Positions 27,545 to 36,350 are shown, numbered from the stretch's first letter. The stretch: DNA of 64,000 bases from Trinickia acidisoli (GCF_017315725.1 NZ_JAFLRG010000002.1:682001-746000); one strand, 5' to 3'. Numbers and translations are program-made. Notes: generated from the sequence alone by a model not told the origin.

Positions 27545-29383
27545 CTATGTGTTCGAGTTGAGTTCATCTTCTCTATCGACCGCCATTCGCCCGGCTGGCT
27601 TGACGCCCTTGTTCAAGATTCCCATGCCATTCACATCTTTCATCTTGCCGTAAGCTTCGGGGATCACATCGTCGACTATCGTTCTGCTTGCGCTGCCGAG
27701 GCGTGCTCCCCTGAAGCTCGCTTTGACGAGCAATTTCGCTCCTTCGGCTCCATAAGGAATGAGTTCGAAGCCTAAGAAAAGATATGCGCTCTTAAAGTCT
27801 CCTTGCAGAGTAGCTCTCCCGAAGTCGTAGTATGGGATGTAAAGACCCACGATCGTATGCATGGCTTCCTCGAATGGCGTTTCATTGGTTACGAGGTTGG
27901 ACATGTGCTGTACTGTATTTTCGACAATTGGTTTGAGTATGTCTTCGACAGCATAAAAGGCGCTGGGGTTTCGACGATCGTGCTTGTCTCTTTCCACTTT
28001 ATCGATGAAGAAGTGTACGTGAGCCGGCAGGGTGCCAGGATTTTTGAAAAATAATGTTTTTCCTGTTTCCTTCATCCATCGTTGCCACTGTTCATGGTTG
28101 GCGGAGATACGAACTATCAAATCTGGGTTATGGGGTACGACGGCAAAACGCTGAATTTCTCCGTTCTTTTCTACTTCTATTATGCTCCCGAGATCTCCGG
28201 TAACACGATCCTGTAATGCTCCAATATTGGCATTAACACGCCCCCGGGCGTAGACGCGTTTCAGGGTTGCTGTGTCGTCGTCATTGATTCCGAATGCAGC
28301 AAGTCTTTCGAGAATGGTTTTTCTACCTATTTTGTTGAATTTATGCTTGAGCGGATTGAGCGCTTCTCTTTCGAAGAAATTTTTGGGTTTATGCTTTTTC
28401 TTTCCTTTGAGTTGTTTTATCAATTTATTGGCCCTTTCCGATTGCCCTAAAATATCAAGCCCGTGTCTTTCCGTTGTCGTAAAGTGTTCGGCGATCTCAA
28501 CCGCCGTCATCATCCTGTTCTGCATACCGCCCGCAACATCTAATTGACCGAGATGAACGGTGCCAACCGGCAGCAGCTCGTCAGGCTCGAATCCCAATTT
28601 CCGCAATGCCGGTGTGATTGCCGATTCGAAAGACTCCACTGCGTTGATTAAGTCCTGCATGTATTCGCTCAACCGCTCGGCTGGGTAGTTGGTGGCATTT
28701 TGCAAACCATGACGAATCGGATAGCCCGCGGCGTCATAGGTCGGGGGATGATGATGGTGGTGCGCGTTGCCGCGACGGCGGGGATGCGGTTCCTCCGGAT
28801 CCCGGTGGTCGTCGCCGCGACGGCGGTTGTGGTGATGAGCGTGGCCATCGTGAAGATCAGCGCTACGCGGAACTCGTATTGGATCGGGACTGCTTTTTAG
28901 TTCCGCCGTCGATTGAGACTCCACGCCGGATTCCGACGCGAGAGGAGCGGACGGGGCGCCTCCCATATTCAAGACCGATGACAGCGGCCCGCGAGGGGCC
29001 GCGACCGAGGCGTCCGCTGCGTGTCCTTCGCCCGTCGGCGTAGCGTCGTCCGTTTGCCTGGCTCTCGATCGGGGCGCCTCGTCCGATTCCGAGACCAGAG
29101 GAAACAGCGGGGTGTTCACCGCGGCGCTGACACCGACGAAATAGTTGAGCGCCATCCCATATAAAAGCGCCTTCGCCATCCGCGTATTACGCTGCCCCGC
29201 GGGAGGCAGCGGCCCCCGAACCTTCGACGGCTTCGGTTTGGCGTAGCTCAAATTCGTGACGTTGGCGCGGTGTTGCAATTCATGTGCCGCTTCGCCCGGC
29301 TTTGCCTTGTTGGCTGTCATGGGCCGCTGCGTCATGCGCCGCTGATACTTGGGCACCTGATTGGAGTAGCTGGCGTTGGGCAT
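27545..29383 (-). CDS. Large His-rich accessory protein, candidate secreted effector
   Basis: I cannot assign this 612-residue protein to a named family. The first 60 residues are polar and Ser/Gln/Lys/Pro-rich with no Sec signal; a hydrophobic stretch sits at about 69-92; residues 100-175 are disordered; 178-212 are a His/Arg-rich block with runs of three and five histidines; residues 220-600 look globular. A C-terminal segment (I-P-Y-Y-D-F-G-R-A-T-L-Q-G-D-F-K-S-A-Y) resembles a motif seen in large Pseudomonas toxin-like DUF6543 proteins, but this is weak. GC content drops visibly in 27.6-28.7 kb, a sign of transfer. No chaperone or secretion genes adjoin it, and no good ribosome binding site precedes the ATG. 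Confidence 0.65.
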   Translation of the reverse strand: MPNASYSNQVPKYQRRMTQRPMTANKAKPGEAAHELQHRANVTNLSYAKPKPSKVRGPLPPAGQRNTRMAKALLYGMALNYFVGVSAAVNTPLFPLVSESDEAPRSRARQTDDATPTGEGHAADASVAAPRGPLSSVLNMGGAPSAPLASESGVESQSTAELKSSPDPIRVPRSADLHDGHAHHHNRRRGDDHRDPEEPHPRRRGNAHHHHHPPTYDAAGYPIRHGLQNATNYPAERLSEYMQDLINAVESFESAITPALRKLGFEPDELLPVGTVHLGQLDVAGGMQNRMMTAVEIAEHFTTTERHGLDILGQSERANKLIKQLKGKKKHKPKNFFEREALNPLKHKFNKIGRKTILERLAAFGINDDDTATLKRVYARGRVNANIGALQDRVTGDLGSIIEVEKNGEIQRFAVVPHNPDLIVRISANHEQWQRWMKETGKTLFFKNPGTLPAHVHFFIDKVERDKHDRRNPSAFYAVEDILKPIVENTVQHMSNLVTNETPFEEAMHTIVGLYIPYYDFGRATLQGDFKSAYLFLGFELIPYGAEGAKLLVKASFRGARLGSASRTIVDDVIPEAYGKMKDVNGMGILNKGVKPAGRMAVDREDELNSNT

Positions 29384-29591
29384 ATCGGAACGGTCCGCGG
29401 GTCGATGAGCGTGCGCGCCCCTTCGGCCGCGCGCATCTCGCGAGATTCCTCGCGCGTGAAACGTGCAGTACGTTGTCGTCCCGATACCCTAGTCCCGACG
29501 GCTTGGGCATGCAACGCAGGACCGAGAGGAGGTGTCCGATAGCGTGACGGTGGCTCACATAGTGCGATGCGAGCCCAAGAACGTCGGACGC

Positions 29592-30794
29592 CTAATCCTT
29601 CAGAAACAACTCATGCATCGGCGCGAAATGCGCGTAAAGCGGCAAAATCGCGCCGCCCATCGCTCGCGCATCGGCACCGATCGTCCCTTCGATCAACTGC
29701 GGCCTGACCATCCCTTCCCACTCGATGCGATCGAGCGCGCCCTGCGTGCGACGAATGATTTCGCGCACGAGTTGCCGATCGATCTCGCCGTCGATGACGA
29801 CGGCCTCCAAATCGAGCAATGCCGTGGAAGTGGCGATCGTCATCGCGATCGCCGGGCAGGCTTCGTCGAGCCACCGTTCCGTGATGGCCCACAGGTCTGC
29901 GCCGAGCGCGCGATGATCGTGTGCGGCGGCCGTCGGCGCGCCTGCCGCGACGAACCGCTGCTCGAGCACGAACCCCGACGCTGTATGCAGCAGTTGCCGC
30001 GGCGCATGTCCGTTGCCGAGCGAGAGGGGCATGGAGCCGACCGCGCCGGCATTCCCATGTGGCCCGCCGTGCAAGCGTCCGTCGATGACCAAGCCGCCGC
30101 CGATGAACGTGCCGACGAACAAATACAGGAACGAACGAATGCCGCGCCCTTGGCCCATGACGAGTTCGGCGGCGCAAGCGGCCGTCGTGTCTTTCGCGAA
30201 CTCGACGGGCAAGCCCGTCATCGCGGCGATCCGCGTTCGAATATCGATCGCATTCCACGCTTCGAGCGCAGCCGGCGGCGCACCCAGAAAGTCGCGCCAG
30301 CCGCCGAGCCAAAGCGGCGCGGCCACACCGACTCCAACGACCTTGCCGGCGTTGGCGCCGAGCGAATCGGTCACACGCGCGATCTTGCTCTCCAACGCGG
30401 GAAACAGCAGATCGGGATCGGGGTACGCGTAGTCGAGCACGTCGCGCGTGCAGACATGCCCCGTGAAATCCATCGCCAGCACGTCGAGACTGCGGCGCCC
30501 GACCTTGATGCCGATCGTGTACGCGCCTTCGGGCCGCAGCGCGATCGGCACCGACGGTTGCCCGATGCGCCCGCGCACCCGCGCTTGCTTGGCGAGCAAG
30601 CCGTCGTCGATGAGCCGATCGACGATCATCGACACGCTTTGCATGCTGAGCCGCGTCAGCCGCGCGACGTCGGCTTTCGGCAATGGCCCATGCAAGCGAA
30701 CCGCTTGCAGCACGATGCGCTCGTTGAACTGCCGCATGCCGACTTGGTTCGAGCCGACCGTTCTCGCGGCGTGCGGTTGCGTTCGCTCGTTCAT
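29592..30794 (-). CDS. ROK-family transcriptional regulator of the sugar operon
   Basis: This 400-residue regulator has an N-terminal winged helix (about 20-75; L-P-K-A-D-V-A-R-L-T-R-L-S-M-Q-S-V) and a ROK sugar-kinase-like domain behind it (G-I-K-V-G-R-R-S-L-D, G-V-G-V-A-A-P). The cysteine zinc motif C-x-C-G-x-x-G-C common in ROK proteins is missing: the expected region reads G-A-V-G-S-M-P-L-S-L-G-N-G-H-A-P. It is encoded just downstream of the FrcA-like ATPase on the same strand (77-bp gap) and most likely represses the transporter until sugar is present. GAGGAT precedes the ATG. Confidence 0.85.
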   Translation of the reverse strand: MNERTQPHAARTVGSNQVGMRQFNERIVLQAVRLHGPLPKADVARLTRLSMQSVSMIVDRLIDDGLLAKQARVRGRIGQPSVPIALRPEGAYTIGIKVGRRSLDVLAMDFTGHVCTRDVLDYAYPDPDLLFPALESKIARVTDSLGANAGKVVGVGVAAPLWLGGWRDFLGAPPAALEAWNAIDIRTRIAAMTGLPVEFAKDTTAACAAELVMGQGRGIRSFLYLFVGTFIGGGLVIDGRLHGGPHGNAGAVGSMPLSLGNGHAPRQLLHTASGFVLEQRFVAAGAPTAAAHDHRALGADLWAITERWLDEACPAIAMTIATSTALLDLEAVVIDGEIDRQLVREIIRRTQGALDRIEWEGMVRPQLIEGTIGADARAMGGAILPLYAHFAPMHELFLKD

Positions 30795-30871
30795 TTCAAA
30801 AGATCCTCATGCGTCGGCATCCGCCTGATGAAGCATTGCGCGAAGCGTCACGCAACGCCGCGCGCAAGCCG

Positions 30872-31669
30872 TCATGCGATGGCCCGGACGTCGGCCTGCT
30901 TCGCACCCGTCATGATCGCGACGGCGTCGGACATATGAATGTCCTTCGTATCGACGAGCGCCGCGCGTCGCCCGAGCCGCTGAATATGAATGCGATCGGC
31001 GATTTCGAACACATGCGGCATGTTGTGGCTGATGAGGATGACGGGTAGGCCACGATCGCGCACGCGTCGAATCAGTTCGAGCACCATGTTGCCTTCCTTG
31101 ACGCCGAGCGCGGCCGTGGGCTCGTCGAGGATGACTACGTGCCGAGCGAATGCCGCGCTACGCGCCACGGCAACGCCTTGGCGCTGCCCACCCGACAGCG
31201 TCTCGACCGGTTGCCGCATCGAGCGAATGCCGATCTGCAGATCCTTCATGTGCGAGGTCGCTTCTTCGAGCATGCGCCGCTTGTCGATCATCTTCAGCAA
31301 CGCGCCGCGCCAGCCCGGCAAACGTCGTTCGCGTCCGAGAAACAGGTTCTCTGCGATCGTCATCGCGGGTGCGACGGCCAATTCTTGATAAACGGTTTCG
31401 ATGCCTTTCTCGCGCGCATCGAGCGGGCTGCGAAACTTCACGGGCACGCCATCGAGCAGCAACTCGCCCTCGTCGGGGACGGTGGCGCCCGAAAGCGCTT
31501 TGATCAGTGAGGACTTGCCGGCGCCGTTGTCGCCGATCACGGCGAGAATCTCGCCGGGCATGACTTCGAAATCACAGCCGTCGAGCGCGGTCACTTGTCC
31601 GTAGCGCTTCACGAGGCCGCGCGCTTGGAGCACGGGCGTCGTCGAGCGAGAGCTTGATGAGGTCGACAT
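30872..31669 (-). CDS. frcA: Sugar ABC transporter ATPase (FrcA-like)
   Basis: This is a single-domain ATPase of 265 residues with Walker A G-D-N-G-A-G-K-S-S, signature L-S-G-G-Q-R-Q and Walker B V-V-I-L-D-E-P-T. Most carbohydrate (CUT2) transporters such as ribose use a double-length ATPase; a single-domain one of this size is typical of the fructose FrcBCA type. AAGGAAAC lies at good spacing before the ATG, directly after a six-unit ATGCGT repeat. Gene order frcB-frcC-frcA-ROK regulator. Confidence 0.85.
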   Translation of the reverse strand: MSTSSSSRSTTPVLQARGLVKRYGQVTALDGCDFEVMPGEILAVIGDNGAGKSSLIKALSGATVPDEGELLLDGVPVKFRSPLDAREKGIETVYQELAVAPAMTIAENLFLGRERRLPGWRGALLKMIDKRRMLEEATSHMKDLQIGIRSMRQPVETLSGGQRQGVAVARSAAFARHVVILDEPTAALGVKEGNMVLELIRRVRDRGLPVILISHNMPHVFEIADRIHIQRLGRRAALVDTKDIHMSDAVAIMTGAKQADVRAIA

Positions 31670-31685
31670 GACGTTTCCTTGGCGA

Positions 31686-31721
31686 ATGCGTATGCGTATG
31701 CGTATGCGTATGCGAATGCGT
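31686..31721. repeat. 6-bp repeat (ATGCGT) upstream of frcA
   Basis: Five ATGCGT units and one ATGCGA variant lie between the permease stop and the frcA ribosome binding site, only a few bases from the latter. The intergenic spacer is almost entirely this repeat. Confidence 0.9.
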
Positions 31722-31747
31722 ATGAGCAGGGGGCAATGAACCGCGCG

Positions 31748-32746
31748 TTAGCTGCGGCGGTGCGATAGTTTGTCGGCGGCCACCGCGAGAATCACGAGAA
31801 TGCCGGTGATCAGCACTTGATAGACGGACGACACGCCGATCAGCGTCAGCCCGTTGCGGAATACCCCGACGATCAGCGCGCCGAGCAGCGTGCCGACGAC
31901 CGATCCGCGTCCGCCGAACAGGCTCGTGCCGCCAAGCACGACCGCCGTGATGCTGTCGAGGTTGTCGGTTTGACCTGCCTGCGGATCGCCGACGCCCGTG
32001 CGCGAGACGAGCAGCAGCGCCGCGATGCCGTAGATCGCGCCGGACAGCGAGTAGACGGTGAGCAGGATCTTGTCAGACGAGAGCCCCATGAGGCGCGCCG
32101 CCTCGGGGTTGTTGCCGAGTGCGTACAAATGCCGGCCGGGGACGGTGTTGCGGAGTACGAACCAAGTAACGAAATACAAAAGCAGCGCGAGGACGGTGCC
32201 ATAGGTCACTTCAGCCGGCCCGAGCCGGAACGTGTTGCCGAAGAACATGATCGCGTCGGGCAGGTTCGATACCGTTTCTGCGTTCGAATAGAGCTGCGTC
32301 AACGCGAAGGCGATGTTCAGCGTACCGAGCGTGACGATGAACGAAGGCAGCTTCACGCGCGTGACGAGCACACCATTTAGGAGTCCGAACAATGCGCTCG
32401 CACCGATACCGCAAAAGATGGCAAGAATCGGCGGCACGCCCAGCACGACGGCGAACTTCGTCATGATGATCGAGCCGAATGCCATCACCATCCCGCACGA
32501 CAGATCGATGCCGGCGGTCAGGACGATGAGCGTTTGTCCGATCGCGATGACGGCGACCACGATCGTTTGCTGCAGGATCAGCGAGAGATTCTGAAACGAC
32601 AGGAAGCGATGGCTTTGCGACATGAAGAAGGCGCACGCGGCGACGAGGGCGATCAACGGACCGGCCTCGGCAATGCTCGGCATGCGCAGAGCGCGCGAGT
32701 GAGGGACGGGGGCCGGCGCTAGCGGCCCGGCGGATTGAGTCGTCAT
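31748..32746 (-). CDS. frcC: Sugar ABC transporter permease (FrcC-like)
   Basis: This 332-residue inner-membrane protein is of the RbsC/FrcC (CUT2) permease family, with about nine to ten hydrophobic segments and the family signature G-I-D-L-S-C-G-M-V in the middle plus G-G-T-S-L-F-G-G-R-G near the C-terminus. GGAGAA precedes the ATG. It is the second gene of the transporter operon, 69 bp after frcB. Confidence 0.88.
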   Translation of the reverse strand: MTTQSAGPLAPAPVPHSRALRMPSIAEAGPLIALVAACAFFMSQSHRFLSFQNLSLILQQTIVVAVIAIGQTLIVLTAGIDLSCGMVMAFGSIIMTKFAVVLGVPPILAIFCGIGASALFGLLNGVLVTRVKLPSFIVTLGTLNIAFALTQLYSNAETVSNLPDAIMFFGNTFRLGPAEVTYGTVLALLLYFVTWFVLRNTVPGRHLYALGNNPEAARLMGLSSDKILLTVYSLSGAIYGIAALLLVSRTGVGDPQAGQTDNLDSITAVVLGGTSLFGGRGSVVGTLLGALIVGVFRNGLTLIGVSSVYQVLITGILVILAVAADKLSHRRS

Positions 32747-32784
32747 GATGCGTCTTCTCCTACGGTCGGAATGACTAACAGAGC

Positions 32785-32808
32785 CGGCGCGGCGACAGCG
32801 CCGCGCCG
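32785..32808 (-). promoter_or_regulatory. Intercistronic hairpin after frcB
   Basis: A 10-bp perfect stem (core GGCGCGGCG / CGCCGCGCC) with an ACAG loop lies 7 bp after the frcB stop. Such hairpins often protect binding-protein mRNA and raise its level over the permease genes. Confidence 0.55.
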
Positions 32809-32815
32809 ATCGCCG

Positions 32816-33808
32816 TTACTGGCCCCAGCAGTTTTGCAGGCCGAAGGCCGTATCTTTGCTATCGACACCGGGCATCGGCTTGTCGGTGATCAGCGTGACG
32901 CCCGTATCTTTGTAGCCGCTCACCTTTTTGCCCGTCTTCGCGTATTCGACGCCGGCATCGACGCCGAGTGCGGCCATCTTGAGCGGATACTGTTGCGCGG
33001 TGGCCGCGATCTCGCCGGCTTTGACGTCGCGCACGCCTTCGCAGCCGCCGTCGATCGACACGATCAACACGTTCTTGGCTTTGCCCGCTGTCTGCAGCGC
33101 GCGATAGGCGCCGGCCGCCGCGGGCTCGTTGATCGTATAGACGACGTTGATGTCGGGCGCCTTTTGCAGGCAGTTCTCCATCGCTGCCTGCCCCTTCGAT
33201 TGGTCGCCGCGCGTGTCTTGGCTGCAGACGATGCTCGGGTCGCCCTGCTTGATGCCGAACCCTTCGAGGAAGCCGTTATGCCGCAGGATGCCGACCGAGA
33301 TGCCGGGCGCGAGATCGAGCGTCGCGATCTTCGCGGGTTTGTTGCCGAGCGCCTTCTTGGCGTATGCGCCGATCAGTTTGCCGGCTTCGAAGTTGTTGGT
33401 CGCGAAGAGGGCGTCGGTGGCGCTTTGCGGATCGGTCGGCGTATCGAGCGCGATCACCATGACGCCGGCCGCGCGTGCTTTCTTGATCGACGGCACGATC
33501 GCTTTCGTATCGCTCGGCGTGATCAAGATCGCTTTGGCGCCCGCTGTCGTCATGTTCTCGAGTGCCGTCACCTGCGATGAATTGTCTCCGTCGAACCTGC
33601 CGGCAGCCGTCAGCAGCTTGGCGCCGTCTTTTGTCGCCGCGGCTTGCGCGCCTTCCTTCATCTTCACGAAGAACGGGTTGGTGTCCGTCTTCGTGATGAG
33701 GCCCACGATCGGTTGGTCGGCGAACGCCGCGCCGGCACACAAAGCCGAAGCCGCGGTCGCGACGATCAGCGTATGCCGGACGGCAGTCATATAGGGACGG
33801 GTCTTCAT
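32816..33808 (-). CDS. frcB: Sugar ABC transporter periplasmic binding protein (FrcB-like)
   Basis: The product has 330 residues with a clear signal peptide cut after A-A-F-A. The mature protein begins with the CUT2 family pattern I-V-G-L-I-T-K-T-D-T-N-P-F-F and has the hinge segment A-L-D-T-P-T-D near residue 120-130. It closely resembles fructose-binding FrcB; ribose or other furanose sugars are possible alternatives. A strong GGAGGAG site precedes the ATG. It heads the operon, as usual for a binding protein needed in excess. Confidence 0.87.
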   Translation of the reverse strand: MKTRPYMTAVRHTLIVATAASALCAGAAFADQPIVGLITKTDTNPFFVKMKEGAQAAATKDGAKLLTAAGRFDGDNSSQVTALENMTTAGAKAILITPSDTKAIVPSIKKARAAGVMVIALDTPTDPQSATDALFATNNFEAGKLIGAYAKKALGNKPAKIATLDLAPGISVGILRHNGFLEGFGIKQGDPSIVCSQDTRGDQSKGQAAMENCLQKAPDINVVYTINEPAAAGAYRALQTAGKAKNVLIVSIDGGCEGVRDVKAGEIAATAQQYPLKMAALGVDAGVEYAKTGKKVSGYKDTGVTLITDKPMPGVDSKDTAFGLQNCWGQ

Positions 33809-33870
33809 CGAACGCTCTCCTCCGGGTGGATTGACAACGAATTGGCAGCACGTGGCATCGGCTGCTCGAT

Positions 33871-33891
33871 TAAATCAACTGCCTGGATTTA
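33871..33891. promoter_or_regulatory. Putative operator upstream of frcB
   Basis: The inverted repeat TAAATC-N9-GATTTA starts 63 bp before the frcB start codon, in the only gap large enough for the operon promoter. It is a reasonable target for the ROK regulator encoded at the end of the operon. Confidence 0.45.
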
Positions 33892-34070
33892 GTACAGCAG
33901 CGACGTGACGAAGAGTCAAGCACACCGATCGAGTGCAATGCGGTAAAGACGAGCTTGTCTATTCAGCGCAAGCGGCCGTCGATAATAGGACACGGGGAAT
34001 AGTGCGGCGCAGCAATCGAAGCCGCGATCTTAGGGAATATCCTGAGTCGGCGGCTTACGTAACGAAACGC

Positions 34071-35015
34071 TTAATCCGATGCTTTAGGGCGTCGGCGCTG
34101 CGATTGCCTGCGATGATCCCATGGCGGATCGTCGCCGAAAGCGTCGGCCAGGCAATCGACGAAGCGACGCACGCGCAACGGAATGTGGCGGGCGCTGGGA
34201 TAGACGGCTTGGATATCGAGTTCGGCCGTGCGGTAACGAGGCAGCAGCGCCACGAGCTCGCCGCGCGCGACATAATCGCCGAATGCGAACGACGGCCCAT
34301 AGGCGATGCCGCTGCCGGCCAACGCCGCGCGGGTGAGCATCTGCATGTTGTTTGAAACGAGCCGGCACGGGCCGTCGATCGTATGGGGGCGCCCCTTCGT
34401 GTCGAACAGTGTCCAATCGCCGCAGGAGACGGCGTCGCTGAAGGCTAGGCGATCGACTTGCTCGAGCGCGGCGGGGCTGCGTGGCACGCCGTGGCGTTGC
34501 AGGAAGGCGGGTGCGGCGCACAGCATCATCCGGCATGGAGCGAGCCGGCGCGTGACGAGCGCGGGGTCGGTCAGTTTGCCGATGCGCAATGCGACGTCCA
34601 CGCCGGCATCGAGCAAGTCGACGTAGCGATCGCCGAGCACGACCTCGACGTTGACCTCGGGATGATCGCTCATGAAGCGGGCCACGACGCCGCCGAGATG
34701 CATGGCGCCGAATGTAACGGGCGCGGCCACGCGCAGCACGCCGCGGACGGCGCTGTGCGCGGCGCCGGCTTCACGGTTCGCGTCGTCGAATGCCTCCAGG
34801 ATGGACTTGCATCGAAGGTAGTAGCCGTGCCCGATGTCGGTGAGGGCGAGGCGGCGAGTAGTGCGCTGTAACAAGCGCGCGCCGACCTGTGCCTCGAGTG
34901 CCGCAACGTATTTGCCCGTCATCGCGGCCGAGAAGCCGAAGCGGCGTGCCGCGGCCGCAAGACTGCCTTCGTCGACGGCCGCCACGAACAGCCCCATGCC
35001 GGTCAAACGGTCCAT
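34071..35015 (-). CDS. LysR-type transcriptional regulator
   Basis: A 314-residue LysR protein. The start at 35015 is chosen because GGGAGGAGCG is directly upstream and it gives the typical M-D-R-L-T-G-M-G-L-F beginning. The helix-turn-helix spans about 15-60, followed by an effector domain with the V-R-G-V-L-R-V-A-A-P linker. It has no divergent partner gene nearby, so the target is unknown. It resembles the large group of CrgA/YafC-like regulators. Confidence 0.85.
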   Translation of the reverse strand: MDRLTGMGLFVAAVDEGSLAAAARRFGFSAAMTGKYVAALEAQVGARLLQRTTRRLALTDIGHGYYLRCKSILEAFDDANREAGAAHSAVRGVLRVAAPVTFGAMHLGGVVARFMSDHPEVNVEVVLGDRYVDLLDAGVDVALRIGKLTDPALVTRRLAPCRMMLCAAPAFLQRHGVPRSPAALEQVDRLAFSDAVSCGDWTLFDTKGRPHTIDGPCRLVSNNMQMLTRAALAGSGIAYGPSFAFGDYVARGELVALLPRYRTAELDIQAVYPSARHIPLRVRRFVDCLADAFGDDPPWDHRRQSQRRRPKASD

Positions 35016-35167
35016 TCGCTCCTCCCATGATTCAATCGTCGCGCTATCGATCGACGGCGCAAAGGCGGCCATTATCAACCGGCGATCGAGCGGGAGTGCG
35101 CAGCCGCGTGGCGAAATCGGAACACGTCACGCGGCAAGCGCAGACCATGAAGGGAAGGACGATACGG

Positions 35168-35743
35168 TCAGGCCGCGCGTGCGGCTTCGAGCGATGCGGC
35201 CGCGAGGGCATGCTTGGCGGCGCTGGCGCGTTTGGTCTTGCCCGCGCGCGACGGCGGCTGGCAGGCGCCGCAGACGACGTTGCTCTGAAGATCGTGCTTG
35301 TGCGCGACGAACTTGCCGCTGCAGCGGCAGCACGGCGTCAGTTGCAGGATGTTGGCATCGAAGAAACGCACGAGGGTCCAGGCGCGCGTCAAGTCGAGCA
35401 CCGGCTCCGCGTCGCTATGCTTGCAATGCTCGAGGTAGAGGCGGTAGCCCTTCGTCAAAGCGTCGAGGTGCGAGCACCCGGCTTCATGCTTGAGAAAGAC
35501 GTAGGTGTTGTAGAACAGCGACGCGTGAATGTTCGCGAGCCACGTCATGTACCAGTCGGCCGAGAACGGCAGCATGCCTTTCGGCGGCGATACACCCTTG
35601 ATCTCGCGGTAGAGACGAATCATGCGATCGCGCGAGAGCCCCAACTCGCTCTCGAGCACCTGCATGCGCGCCCCGAGTTCGATCAGCGCGATCGCGCGAA
35701 ACACTTCTTGCGCATCTTCCGTGAGGCTCTTCTTCTGAACCAT
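35168..35743 (-). CDS. flhC: Flagellar master regulator subunit FlhC
   Basis: FlhC has 191 residues and pairs with FlhD as the activator of class II flagellar promoters. The zinc site is intact: C138-x2-C141 and C158-x2-C161. The start at 35743 follows flhD by 17 bp and leaves a family-like N-terminus (S-L-T-E-D-A-Q-E-V). Other flagellar genes are not in the window. Confidence 0.93.
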   Translation of the reverse strand: MVQKKSLTEDAQEVFRAIALIELGARMQVLESELGLSRDRMIRLYREIKGVSPPKGMLPFSADWYMTWLANIHASLFYNTYVFLKHEAGCSHLDALTKGYRLYLEHCKHSDAEPVLDLTRAWTLVRFFDANILQLTPCCRCSGKFVAHKHDLQSNVVCGACQPPSRAGKTKRASAAKHALAAASLEAARAA

Positions 35744-35760
35744 GGCGCCGCTCCCTCGAT

Positions 35761-36081
35761 TTACGCGAACTGCTCGGCGGGTTGGCTCGCGAGCAGGATC
35801 GCGGTGTGCGTGGCGGAGACGTCGGCGTTCTTCGCCGTTTGCGTCAAAGCCGAGAGCATCGCGTGATCGTTGAAGCGGAAGAAGCACAAGAGCTGGTCGG
35901 ACGAGGCGAGCTTGACGCTTTGCGCGAGCGAAAGCCCCGCCAGCAAGTCGGCTAGCTCCGACGACAGGCCGAGCCGGAACATGCCGATGGCCTTGTCCTC
36001 GCGCAGCATGCGCTGCGCCAGCATGATGTACGACAAATTAATTTCGCGGATAGAGTCCAGCGTTTCGCTGCTGCGGTCCAT
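35761..36081 (-). CDS. flhD: Flagellar master regulator subunit FlhD
   Basis: The 106-residue FlhD has the typical I-R-E-I-N-L-S-Y-I-M-L-A-Q-R-M start and an A-M-G-M-F/I-G-M-F-R-L-G core. It forms the FlhD4C2 complex with FlhC. It is the first gene of flhDC; the 392-bp upstream gap contains two marked palindromes. Confidence 0.93.
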   Translation of the reverse strand: MDRSSETLDSIREINLSYIMLAQRMLREDKAIGMFRLGLSSELADLLAGLSLAQSVKLASSDQLLCFFRFNDHAMLSALTQTAKNADVSATHTAILLASQPAEQFA

Positions 36082-36114
36082 TTTTCACGTTTCCGAAGCC
36101 CCGTTGACCCAGCC

Positions 36115-36129
36115 CGGTATTTTATACCG
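36115..36129. promoter_or_regulatory. Palindrome overlapping a -10-like element of flhDC
   Basis: CGGTAT-TTT-ATACCG is a perfect palindrome 34-48 bp before flhD. On the minus strand it contains TATAAA, which could be the -10 element, so a bound protein would block the promoter. Confidence 0.5.
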
Positions 36130-36195
36130 TGTAATTTTTTCGCTCGCGGGGACGACATCGTTTGCGCGTCCTCGGTGCGGAATCTGATACAGCTA

Positions 36196-36210
36196 GTTAC
36201 AACTTGTAAC
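36196..36210. promoter_or_regulatory. Palindromic operator candidate GTTACAACTTGTAAC
   Basis: A perfect 7+1+7 palindrome 115 bp before the flhD start. Size and symmetry fit a dimeric regulator site. No regulator gene for it is evident. Confidence 0.5.
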
Positions 36211-36322
36211 ATCACTGAGGGCATTCTAAGAACCGCTTTTACCGAAATCAATCCCTTCCTAATAAAATGTAGGAAAAAAGCACACTTAGGGTTTTCGGCA
36301 ATTTTTTCATGTTCTTGTAACA

Positions 36323-36350
36323 GGAAAAACTGACCTGATTTAATCAGGGG
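36323..36350 (-). terminator. Probable dgkA terminator
   Basis: The minus strand shows CCTGAT-TAA-ATCAGG followed by TCAGTTTTT, about 125 bp after the dgkA stop. The stem is only six pairs and AT-rich. Confidence 0.45.
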
